Origin: JAXHUH01 sp034211175
GTDB taxonomy: Bacteria; Actinomycetota; Acidimicrobiia; Acidimicrobiales; CAIXPF01
DNA: 35,688 nucleotides
Direction of reading: 5' to 3'
Assembly: GCA_034211175.1 (NCBI GenBank)
Contig: JAXHUH010000266.1
Location: 1-35,688, forward strand
In this document: piece by piece, positions 24,626-31,690 of the stretch
Position numbering within the stretch: position 1 is the stretch's first letter
How the letters are laid out: each line of letters opens with the position of its first letter
Position numbers and translations under genes: made by a program
The notes under the pieces: model-generated
What the model was told of the DNA's origin: nothing
Database searches by the model: none
What the model saw: the letters and a program-made list of their open reading frames with translations, nothing else

Positions 24626-26890
24626 ATGCGAAGCTTTCGGGCGCGGACGTCCACGTCCGCCCGCGGCGGAGATTCGCGGGGCGACCGGGCGGGCCGGCGG
24701 CAATCGCACCGCAGGCGCCAACGGGTGCTCCGGGTCCTCGTCGTGATCGGCACGGTCGCCGCCGGGATCGTCCTCCCGCGGCCGGCGCTGGCGGCGGAGT
24801 CGACCATGGTCACCGATTCGAGCCCGGTCCCGGTCGTGCCGACGGTCTCCCGGTCGACGCTCGGGGCCGCGTCGCTGTCCCCGACGAGCCTGCCGGTCAC
24901 GGCGCGGGCCGTCGACCTCGACCCGTTCGTCTCCATCGGGTTCGAGTGGCGCGCCCCGGCGGCGGCCGAGGGCTCGGTCCGGGTCCGCACCGACGGCGAG
25001 TGGTCGGGCTGGGAGCACGTGCACGTCGACGAGGGCCACGAGGAGACCGACCCCGACGCCGCGCTCGATGCCGCGGCCGTCGCCGAGGACCCGGCCGAGA
25101 GCCCGGCGACCTCCGGCGCCGGGTCGGAGACGTTCATCTCCGACCCGCTGTGGGTCGGAGCGGCCGACGGATGGGACGTGCGGCTGCCCGCCGACGCGAC
25201 CGACGTCGTCGTCCACCTCGTCCGCGAGGGCCGCGAACAGGTGAACCTGACGCTGCAGACGGCCGAGGCCGAGGCGGCCGCGGTCTCGACCACCGTCAAC
25301 ATGCGCTCCTCGTGGGGCGCACGGGACTCGCGGCGCGAGTACGTCGTCGCCGACGACGTCGACCTCGCCGTCGTCCACCACTCGGGCGTCGCCGCCCATG
25401 TCTCCTACACCCCGGAGCAGGTGCCGGCGATCCTTCGGTCGATGCAGGCGTACCACATGGACGCGCGGGGCTGGAACGACCTCGGCTACAACTTCGCCAT
25501 CGACCGCTTCGGCCGCATCTGGGAGGGTCGTGGCGGGGGCATCTCCCGGGCGATCGTCGGCGGCCACGCCTCCGGCTTCAACACCGCGTCGACGGGTGTC
25601 GTCCTCATCGGGGACTTCGCCCGCACACCTCCGACGAACCAGTCGATCGACGCGCTCGTCCAACTCCTCACCTGGAAGCTGTTCGTCCACGGCGCCGACC
25701 CCCGCAGCCGGGTCACGTACCAGTCGCTCACGACCAACGACGCCCAGCCCAAGGGCAGGCGGGTCAACGTGAACCGAATCGTCGGCCACCGCGACGTCGG
25801 CCAGACGACCTGCCCGGGCGGCTACCTCTACGCGCGGCTCCCCGAGGTCCGCCAGCGGGTGAGCGCCGCGTTCGGCGCACTGCCCGGGCGCGGCGTCTTC
25901 CAGACCGCCTCGCTGAACGGCTCGGCCGGCTCCGAGGCGATCAGCGGCGACTTCGACGGCGACGGCATCGGCGACGTCTTCCACTACACGCCGGGCTCGA
26001 GCTCGGCATCGGTCTGGTACGGCAACGGCGGCAACGGCGTCGACACCCGCTCCGTCGATCTGCCCTCGAACCGGGAGCCGCTCGTCGGTGACTTCGACGG
26101 CGACGGCCGGACCGACCTGTTCTTCTTCCAGCCGGGGCACAACGGCAGCGAGAAGGTGCTGTGGGGCCGGGCCGACCGCTCGTTCGCCCGGAGCGACGTC
26201 CCCGACGTCGGCGGCGACTTCGAGCCGCTGGTCGGCGACTTCAACGGCGGCGGCGTCGACGACATCTTCTGGTACGCCCCCGGCTCCGCCATCGACTACG
26301 TCTGGTACGGCGGGACGAACCGGACGTTCCGCGGCGCCCGGCCCACGAACGTCGGCGGCACCTTCGAGCCGTTCGTCGGCGACTTCGACGGCGGCGGCAT
26401 CGACGACATCTTCTGGTACGCCCCCGGGCCCGGCGTCGAGTACGTCTGGTACGGCGAGGCCGACCGGTCCTTCACCGGCCGCCGGGCGCCGTCGGTGGGC
26501 GGCACGTACCAGACCCACGTCGGCGACTTCGACGGCATCGGTGGCGACGACATCCTGTGGTACGCACCTGGCCGGACGACCGACTACGTCTTCCGGGGCG
26601 GCTCCGGTCGCACGTTCTCGAGCGCCCCGACGGCCCCGCTCAACGGCAGCTACGAGATCGAGATCGACGACTTCGACGGTGGCGGGACCGACGACATCGT
26701 GTTCTACCGACCGTCCGACGGCCGGGCCACCCTGTGGCTCGGCACGGCCACCGGCCGCTTCATGGCCCGCCCGATCACGTTCGGCGCCGGCACCCGCGCA
26801 GCCGGTGCAGACATCAACGGCGACGGCCGTGCCGACGTCGTGCTCAACACCCACGGTTCGAGCGGCCACCGGGTCCTGATGTCGTCCTGA
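24626..26890 (+). CDS. Secreted N-acetylmuramoyl-L-alanine amidase (PGRP/amidase_2) with FG-GAP repeats
   Basis: A 754-aa exported wall hydrolase that should cut the MurNAc-L-Ala bond of peptidoglycan. An Arg-rich n-region (1-36) leads to a hydrophobic core and a cleavage site near PRPALA (51-56). Residues about 75-210 form a beta-rich region (FVSIGFEWRAPAAAEGSV). The amidase domain spans about 225-410: VNMRSSWGARDS, VVHHSG (zinc His near 250), GWNDLGYNFAIDRFGRIWEGR, STGVVLIGDF, GHRDVGQTTCPGGYLY (zinc His near 386, Cys near 395). Seven FG-GAP units follow (about 440-754; GDFDGDGIGD, IFWYAPG, YVWYG), enough for a seven-bladed propeller. Several calcium loops are degenerate (DFDGGGIDD). ATG 24626 is preferred over 24545 because of TACACT 7 nt upstream and the signal peptide. 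It sits between the GT-C-like and GT2 genes. Confidence 0.92.
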   Translation: MRSFRARTSTSARGGDSRGDRAGRRQSHRRRQRVLRVLVVIGTVAAGIVLPRPALAAESTMVTDSSPVPVVPTVSRSTLGAASLSPTSLPVTARAVDLDPFVSIGFEWRAPAAAEGSVRVRTDGEWSGWEHVHVDEGHEETDPDAALDAAAVAEDPAESPATSGAGSETFISDPLWVGAADGWDVRLPADATDVVVHLVREGREQVNLTLQTAEAEAAAVSTTVNMRSSWGARDSRREYVVADDVDLAVVHHSGVAAHVSYTPEQVPAILRSMQAYHMDARGWNDLGYNFAIDRFGRIWEGRGGGISRAIVGGHASGFNTASTGVVLIGDFARTPPTNQSIDALVQLLTWKLFVHGADPRSRVTYQSLTTNDAQPKGRRVNVNRIVGHRDVGQTTCPGGYLYARLPEVRQRVSAAFGALPGRGVFQTASLNGSAGSEAISGDFDGDGIGDVFHYTPGSSSASVWYGNGGNGVDTRSVDLPSNREPLVGDFDGDGRTDLFFFQPGHNGSEKVLWGRADRSFARSDVPDVGGDFEPLVGDFNGGGVDDIFWYAPGSAIDYVWYGGTNRTFRGARPTNVGGTFEPFVGDFDGGGIDDIFWYAPGPGVEYVWYGEADRSFTGRRAPSVGGTYQTHVGDFDGIGGDDILWYAPGRTTDYVFRGGSGRTFSSAPTAPLNGSYEIEIDDFDGGGTDDIVFYRPSDGRATLWLGTATGRFMARPITFGAGTRAAGADINGDGRADVVLNTHGSSGHRVLMSS

Positions 26891-26961
26891 TCGGCGGCTC
26901 GCGACGCGGGATCGACACCCGAACGCGACCGGACCGCGTCGAGCGCCCCCTCCCACTTCGG

Positions 26962-26967
26962 TACTGT
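26962..26967 (+). promoter_or_regulatory. Putative leaderless -10 box (TACTGT) for the GT2 gene
   Basis: TACTGT ends 8 nt before ATG 26976. The same hexamer precedes birA and the left-edge gene. The stretch 26891-26961 contains no other recognisable signal. Confidence 0.5.
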
Positions 26968-26975
26968 TTGCCACC

Positions 26976-27968
26976 ATGTCGTCAGCAACGCCCGTCGATC
27001 TCAGCAGCGAGCTCGACGTCAGCATCGTCCTTCCCGTGTACAACGAGCGGGGCCACCTGATCGAGGAGCTCGATCGCATCCGGGCGGCGATGGACCGGTC
27101 CAGCTACAGCTACGAGATCATCGTCGTGGACGACGGCTCCAACGACGGGTCCGGCGACATGCTGCGTGAGCTCGAGGGCATCCGCCTGCTCCAGTTCACC
27201 CACAACCGGGGCTCGGGTTCGGCCCGCAAGGCCGGGACCCAGGAGTCGCGGGGTCGGGTCGTCGTGTGGACCGACGTCGACATGACCTACCCGAACGACC
27301 AGATCCCCGAGCTGGTGGACGCGCTCGACGGCCACGACCAGGTCGTCGGTGCCCGCACGACCGAGGAGGGGACCCACAAGTTCGCCCGGGTCCCGGCCAA
27401 GTGGCTCATCCGCAAGCTCGCGAGCTACCTCACGCAGACGCCGATCCCCGACCTCAACTCGGGCTTCCGTGCGTTCCGGCGCGACGTCGCCCTCCAGTAC
27501 CTGCGGTTCCTGCCCACCGGCTTCTCGTGCGTGACGACGATCACCATGACGTTCCTCGCCAACCACTACTCGGTGCACTACATCCCGATCCCGTACGCGG
27601 AGCGGGCCGGCGAGTCCAAGTTCCACTGGCGGCGCGACACGAGCCGCTACATGAACCAGGTCGTCCGCATGATCCTGACCTACAACCCGCTCCGGGTCTT
27701 CCTGCCGGTCGGGTTCGCGCTGGCGTTCCTGGGCTTCATCAAGCTCGGGTTCGACCTCGCCGACACGGACTTCCGGGTCGCCACCAACACGCTGCTGATC
27801 TTCTTCTCGGCGTTCCAGCTCATGGTGATCGGCCTGCTCGCCGACCTCATCGGGCGGGTGAGCCGACCCCAGCTCGAGGTGCTGCCGGCGATGACGCCGG
27901 ACACCACGATCCGTCTCGACGAGCCGGCGATGAGCGACGAGCTCGCCGCGGAGCGCCTGGCGAACTGA
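26976..27968 (+). CDS. Glycosyltransferase family 2, polyprenyl-phosphate sugar synthase-like (GtrB/DPM type)
   Basis: A 330-aa inverting GT-A enzyme. VSIVLPVYNERGHLIEEL, IIVVDDGSNDGSGD (first Asp motif) and VVWTDVDMTYPNDQIPEL (DxD-like metal site) are the catalytic region. PDLNSGFRAFRRDVALQYL and IPIPYAERAGESKFHWRRD are typical of dolichol- or polyprenyl-phosphate mannosyl/glucosyltransferases. Two C-terminal membrane segments (about 244-264, FLPVGFALAFLGFIKLGF, and 275-295, LLIFFSAFQLMVIGLLAD) match the GtrB layout. It would make polyprenyl-phosphate-sugar on the inner face for use by a GT-C enzyme outside; the polytopic protein at 22260 is a candidate. It has its own promoter after the amidase gene. 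Confidence 0.88.
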   Translation: MSSATPVDLSSELDVSIVLPVYNERGHLIEELDRIRAAMDRSSYSYEIIVVDDGSNDGSGDMLRELEGIRLLQFTHNRGSGSARKAGTQESRGRVVVWTDVDMTYPNDQIPELVDALDGHDQVVGARTTEEGTHKFARVPAKWLIRKLASYLTQTPIPDLNSGFRAFRRDVALQYLRFLPTGFSCVTTITMTFLANHYSVHYIPIPYAERAGESKFHWRRDTSRYMNQVVRMILTYNPLRVFLPVGFALAFLGFIKLGFDLADTDFRVATNTLLIFFSAFQLMVIGLLADLIGRVSRPQLEVLPAMTPDTTIRLDEPAMSDELAAERLAN

Positions 27969-28063
27969 GCGCGGGTGGGGCGCCCGGGCGACGACGATGG
28001 CGCGACCACCCCGAAAACCCGGCACAACTCTCCGTCACCCGTTCGAAACGTCCGGGCGCCGGA

Positions 28064-28069
28064 TAGGCT
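28064..28069 (+). promoter_or_regulatory. Putative -10 box (TAGGCT) for the FG-GAP protein gene
   Basis: TAGGCT lies 118 nt before ATG 28188, giving a leader of about 110 nt, with a TTCGAA hexamer 16 nt upstream as a possible -35. Unlike the leaderless genes, the downstream start has a strong ribosome-binding site. A weak 5-bp hairpin (28152-28167) lies 10 nt before it. Confidence 0.4.
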
Positions 28070-28187
28070 CGGTCCTCCGTGGCTCGGAGCCGCGCCCGCC
28101 CACGTCGGCCGAGGCGCCCGCCACTCCGAGCGCATCAGTACGTCATCCAACGCCGTCGGGTCACGGCCGGCGGTGCGGAGGACCCGC

Positions 28188-29075
28188 ATGAAGCTCCTGA
28201 CCGCCATCGGCGCGTCCCTCGTCCTCGTCGCCACGTCGCTGGTGGCAGGCGCTGCGACCGCGGGGGCCTCGGACATCCCGGGAGCCGATCGCTACGAGCC
28301 GATCGTCGGCGACTTCGACGGCAACGGCGCCGACGACATCCTGTGGTACGGGCCGGGCACACTGGCCGACCAGCTGTGGTGGGGCGGTGCGTCCGGCTTC
28401 ACCGAGGTCTCGACCAACGTGTCCGGCACCTACCGCGCCGTCGCCGGCGACTTCAACGGCGACGGCCGCGACGACATCGTGTGGCACGCGCCCGGCGCGG
28501 CACCGGACTACATCTGGTACGGCCAGTCGAACCGAAGCTTCGCGGGCCGCTCGCTCCGCAACGTCGGCGGCAACTACCAGGTGGTGCCCGGCGACTTCAA
28601 CGGTGACGGGATCGGCGACATCTTCTGGTACGCCCCCGGCGTCGCCCGCGACGGCCTGTGGTTCGGCCAGCGGGGCACGTCGTTCGCCATGCGCCCGGTG
28701 CACAACGTCGGTGGCACGTACCAGCCCCTCGCCGGCGACTACGACGGCGACGGCCGCGACGACATCTTCTGGTACGCCCCCGGACCGGGCCGCGAGGCCG
28801 TGTGGTACGGCGCGGCCAACGGCTCGTTCAGCCATGCCGTCGGCCGTGCGGTCGGTGGCACGTACGTCGCCCTGACCGGCGACGCCAACAACGACGGCCG
28901 CGACGACGTGTTCTGGCTCGGCCCCGGCTCCCGAGCCGACTACCTGTGGCTCGGGACGGCGAGCCGCCGGTTCCTGGACGGCCCGTCGGTGCCGATCAGC
29001 GAGAGCCGTGTCGTGGTCGTCGTCGGCGACTTCAACGGCGACGGCCGCGACGACATCGAGTACCAGCGCTACTGA
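28188..29075 (+). CDS. Secreted FG-GAP/VCBS repeat protein
   Basis: A 295-aa exported protein made almost entirely of FG-GAP units. The signal peptide is residues 1-27 (MKLLTAIGASLVLVATSLVA..., cut after TAGA). Six units follow, each about 47 residues, with the pattern Y-x3-GDF(D/N)GDGRDDI(F/V)W(Y/H)APG-x6-WYG. The DxDGDGxDD loop is a calcium site. Unit 5 reads GDANNDGRDDVFW and unit 6 stops at DDIEYQRY. The domain should fold as a beta-propeller outside the cell. It has no catalytic domain, so it is a stand-alone copy of the module found at the C-terminus of the amidase, subtilase and delta-60 proteins here. ATG 28188 has GGAGGA 5 nt upstream. Confidence 0.88.
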   Translation: MKLLTAIGASLVLVATSLVAGAATAGASDIPGADRYEPIVGDFDGNGADDILWYGPGTLADQLWWGGASGFTEVSTNVSGTYRAVAGDFNGDGRDDIVWHAPGAAPDYIWYGQSNRSFAGRSLRNVGGNYQVVPGDFNGDGIGDIFWYAPGVARDGLWFGQRGTSFAMRPVHNVGGTYQPLAGDYDGDGRDDIFWYAPGPGREAVWYGAANGSFSHAVGRAVGGTYVALTGDANNDGRDDVFWLGPGSRADYLWLGTASRRFLDGPSVPISESRVVVVVGDFNGDGRDDIEYQRY

Positions 29076-29095
29076 GCCGGTGCCGCGGCACGGCT
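29075..29095 (+). terminator. Stem-loop at the stop codon of the FG-GAP protein gene
   Basis: 4 + 5 bp of stem (29075-29078 with 29092-29095; 29080-29084 with 29087-29091) with one bulged G overlaps the end of the TGA. It would separate the gene from the subtilase promoter at 29219. No U-tract. Confidence 0.4.
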
Positions 29096-29218
29096 GAGGC
29101 GCGAACGACCCGGCGAGACCGCGCCGGACGGCCCTGGTCCCCCACCCGGTCGGACCGGCGGAAGGGGTCGGTCCGGCAGCGGTCGCCGGGGTGACAATGA
29201 TTCAGGCGGACCGGGCGG

Positions 29219-29224
29219 TACGCT
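29219..29224 (+). promoter_or_regulatory. Putative -10 box (TACGCT) for the subtilase gene
   Basis: TACGCT is followed by a leader of about 55 nt that is highly structured. A GTGACA at 29192-29197 could be a -35 but the spacing of 21 nt is long. Confidence 0.42.
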
Positions 29225-29233
29225 GGCGCACGG

Positions 29234-29274
29234 CGCCGCGCGCGGCGGGCTCCCGTGCCCAGCGAGCACGGGAG
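29234..29274 (+). other. Two strong hairpins in the subtilase 5' leader
   Basis: 29234-29247 is a 14-bp perfect palindrome. 29250-29258 pairs perfectly with 29266-29274 (9-bp stem, 7-nt loop). The second stem's 3' arm contains the GGGAG that would serve as the ribosome-binding site for ATG 29286, so folding could limit translation initiation. Confidence 0.5.
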
Positions 29275-29285
29275 AGCGGGACCGG

Positions 29286-31478
29286 ATGGTGACCACGATG
29301 GAACACGGCATCGGTGTAGCGGTTGACGAGCGACGCCGAGGAGCCCTACCCGGGCGACGGGTTCGCACCGCGTGGTTGCTCGCGACCGCGCTGTTCGCGT
29401 TCGCGACCCTCCCGATCGCGGCTCCGGTCGCACTCGCGGAGGAGGCGCCACCGGACGTCAGCGTGCTCGTCCGCGTCGCCCCGTCCGGCACGACGCCGAC
29501 CGAGGTCCTCGAGCAGGCCGACGTGTCGACGAGCGACGCCCGGTCCTTCGACGAGCTGTCGGTCGTCGCGGTGGACGTCTCGACCGACGAGCTCGCCAAG
29601 CTCGCCTCCGCACCCGGCGTGGTGGACGTCCAGCCCGACATCTGGCTGCACAGCGAGCTCGAGGAGAGCACGTCGCTGATCGGCGCCCGCAGCGCGTGGG
29701 CCGAGGGCTACACCGGCTCCGGGCAGACGGTGGCGGTCGTCGACACGGGTGTCGACGCGGCACACCCCTTCCTGAAGGGGAAGGTGTCCTACGAGGCGTG
29801 CTTCTCCCCGTCGTGCCCGAACGGGCAGACGACGATGGTCGGCGCGGGTGCCGCAGCACCGTGCGGGGTCGCCAACGACTGCGGCCACGGCACCCACGTG
29901 GCGGGCATCATCGCCGGCGAGGGCACGATCAACGGCCAGCCCATCAGCGGCGTCGCCCCCGGCACGAACATCGCCGCCATCCAGGTCTTCTCCCCCGTCG
30001 ACGAGGACGCGGAGTGCGGCGGCCCAGGCACCGCGCCGTGCGCGCGGGCGAGGCTGAGCGACGTCCTCGCCGCCCTCGACCACCTGACCGACAGGGCCGC
30101 CCAGCTCTCGCTCGCCGCGGTCAACCTGAGCGTGTCGAGCGACGCCGCCCAGGACCGCTGCGACGGGAACGTCCTCAAGGCCGCGGTCGATCGGCTCGAG
30201 GCCGTCGGCGTGGCCACCGTCGTCTCGTCCGGCAACGCCGGGTCGTCGACCGGGCTCGGCCTGCCCGCGTGCATCTCGTCCACGATCAGCGTCGGCGCGA
30301 CCTACGACGACCGCGACGTCGTGTGGCCACTGTCGAACTCGTCGTCCGACCTCGACCTGCTCGCCCCGGGCGTCGACATCATCTCCGCGCTCCCCGGCGC
30401 CCGCTTCGGCTCGGCCAGCGGCACGTCGGCGGCGGCGCCCCACGTGTCGGCCGCCTACGCCATCGCCACCCAGTTGCGCGGCCAGCGCTCGGCGAGCGGG
30501 ACGCTCTCGTTCCTCCAGGAGCGGGGCACCCCGATCCGTGACCGCAAGAGCGGCGTGGTCACGAACCGCCTCGATCTCGCCGGCCTCCTCGCACCCCAGT
30601 ACTCGAGCGTCCTGGGCCCCGCGGCGGACGCCACGGAGCGCTACACCCCGGTGTCGGGCGACTTCGACGGCGACGGCCGCGACGACATCTTCTGGTACGG
30701 GCCCGACGGCGGCGACGAGACCGTCGGCTACGGGGGCCCGGGTGGCACGTTCTCGATCGTCACGGCGAACGCGCCCGGTGACGACTACCAGCCGATCCCC
30801 GGCGACTTCGACGGCGACGGCCGCGACGACATCTTCTGGTACGCCCCCGGCGGACGCGGCGAGTACGTCTGGTACGGGCGCGGCAACCGGGGGTTCGCGC
30901 AGGTCGCGACGCTCGCGTCCAACGGGACCTACGAGCCCTACGCCGGCGACTACGACGGCGACGGCGCCGCTGACATCCTGTGGTACGGCGTCGGCTCCCG
31001 ACCCGACTACCTGTGGTACGGGCGCTCCGACCGCTGGTTCGACGGTGGCACGCCGTTCCCCGTCGGCGGGATCTACGAGCCGGAGGTCGGCGACCTCGAC
31101 GGCGACGGGCTGGACGACATCCTCTGGTACGCCCCCGGCCCGGCCAACGACTACATCTGGTACGCCAACCGGGGCCGCGGTGCGTTCAGCGGGCAAGTCG
31201 TCCGGGTCAACGGCAGCTACCAGGCGTTCGTCGGCGACTTCGACGGCAACCGCTCGACCGACGTCTTCTGGTACGCACCGGGCGCAGCACGCGACTACCT
31301 CTGGTACCACGGCGGCCGCGGCAGCTTCCGCTCGCTGCCGACCTCGGTGTCGGGCACCTACGACCCGGTCCCGGGCGACTACGACGGCGACGGCCGCGCC
31401 GACATCGCGTGGTTCGCCGCCGGTCCCAGCCGCGACTACGTGTGGTTCGGAGCCGGCGTCGGCCGCTTCCGCTACTGA
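29286..31478 (+). CDS. Secreted S8 (subtilisin-like) peptidase with FG-GAP repeats
   Basis: A 730-aa exported serine protease. The signal peptide ends near residue 51 (PVALA/EE) after RRVRTAWLLATALFAF. Residues about 55-125 look like an inhibitory propeptide (VSVLVRVAPSGTTPTEVLEQ, GVVDVQPDIWLHSE). The catalytic triad is D153 (VAVVDTGVD), H201 (CGHGTHVAG) and S381 (GSASGTSAAAPH), with the oxyanion Asn in VVSSGNAGSS. Several Cys residues (ACFSPSC, PCGVANDC, ECGGPGTAPC) could form disulfides. Six FG-GAP units occupy about 455-730, most with intact DFDGDGRDD loops. ATG 29286 is chosen; ATG 29298 is possible. It has its own promoter and a structured leader. No sortase motif or membrane anchor is present. 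Confidence 0.92.
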   Translation: MVTTMEHGIGVAVDERRRGALPGRRVRTAWLLATALFAFATLPIAAPVALAEEAPPDVSVLVRVAPSGTTPTEVLEQADVSTSDARSFDELSVVAVDVSTDELAKLASAPGVVDVQPDIWLHSELEESTSLIGARSAWAEGYTGSGQTVAVVDTGVDAAHPFLKGKVSYEACFSPSCPNGQTTMVGAGAAAPCGVANDCGHGTHVAGIIAGEGTINGQPISGVAPGTNIAAIQVFSPVDEDAECGGPGTAPCARARLSDVLAALDHLTDRAAQLSLAAVNLSVSSDAAQDRCDGNVLKAAVDRLEAVGVATVVSSGNAGSSTGLGLPACISSTISVGATYDDRDVVWPLSNSSSDLDLLAPGVDIISALPGARFGSASGTSAAAPHVSAAYAIATQLRGQRSASGTLSFLQERGTPIRDRKSGVVTNRLDLAGLLAPQYSSVLGPAADATERYTPVSGDFDGDGRDDIFWYGPDGGDETVGYGGPGGTFSIVTANAPGDDYQPIPGDFDGDGRDDIFWYAPGGRGEYVWYGRGNRGFAQVATLASNGTYEPYAGDYDGDGAADILWYGVGSRPDYLWYGRSDRWFDGGTPFPVGGIYEPEVGDLDGDGLDDILWYAPGPANDYIWYANRGRGAFSGQVVRVNGSYQAFVGDFDGNRSTDVFWYAPGAARDYLWYHGGRGSFRSLPTSVSGTYDPVPGDYDGDGRADIAWFAAGPSRDYVWFGAGVGRFRY

Positions 31479-31482
31479 GCGT

Positions 31483-31506
31483 CCGCCGCGCCGGGCGCAT
31501 CGGCGG
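31483..31506 (+). terminator. Possible stem-loop after the subtilase gene
   Basis: 6-bp arms (31483-31488 and 31501-31506) with a 12-nt loop lie 5 nt past the stop. The stem is short and lacks a U-tract, so support is weak. Confidence 0.28.
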
Positions 31507-31585
31507 CCTTCGAAGGTGTGAATCGCGGACGTGCTGGTCCCGCTGATCCGGTGCGGGAGCTCGTGGAGCGCCACGACACGAGCCA

Positions 31586-31591
31586 TACACT
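31586..31591 (+). promoter_or_regulatory. Putative -10 box (TACACT) for the delta-60/FG-GAP gene
   Basis: TACACT would start a leader of about 92 nt before GTG 31691. No clear -35 is visible. The same hexamer acts as a leaderless box before the amidase gene. Confidence 0.42.
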
Positions 31592-31659
31592 TTCGACAGA
31601 TCGGCTCGCACCGGGAAGGCGGTACCGGCGGACGGCCCGATTCGTGACGACACCTGATC

Positions 31660-31676
31660 GGGCGCGTGGCGCGCCC
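31660..31676 (+). other. Hairpin just upstream of the ribosome-binding site of the delta-60/FG-GAP gene
   Basis: A 7-bp perfect GC stem (31660-31666 with 31670-31676) with a TGG loop ends 4 nt before the GGAGGA at 31681-31686. It resembles the position of the leader hairpin in the subtilase gene. Confidence 0.45.
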
Positions 31677-31690
31677 CCTCGGAGGACGCA

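Noticed and set aside
27973..28011. Possible terminator after the GT2 gene
   Set aside because: A 6-bp pair (27973-27978 with 28006-28011) encloses a 27-nt loop and is followed by A residues, not U on the RNA. It is too weak to annotate.
29286..31478. Sortase-type LPXTG anchoring of the exoproteins
   Set aside because: The three complete FG-GAP-bearing C-termini (ending EYQRY, GRFRY and YYWFAR) and the amidase end (RVLMSS) have no LPXTG motif, hydrophobic helix or basic tail.
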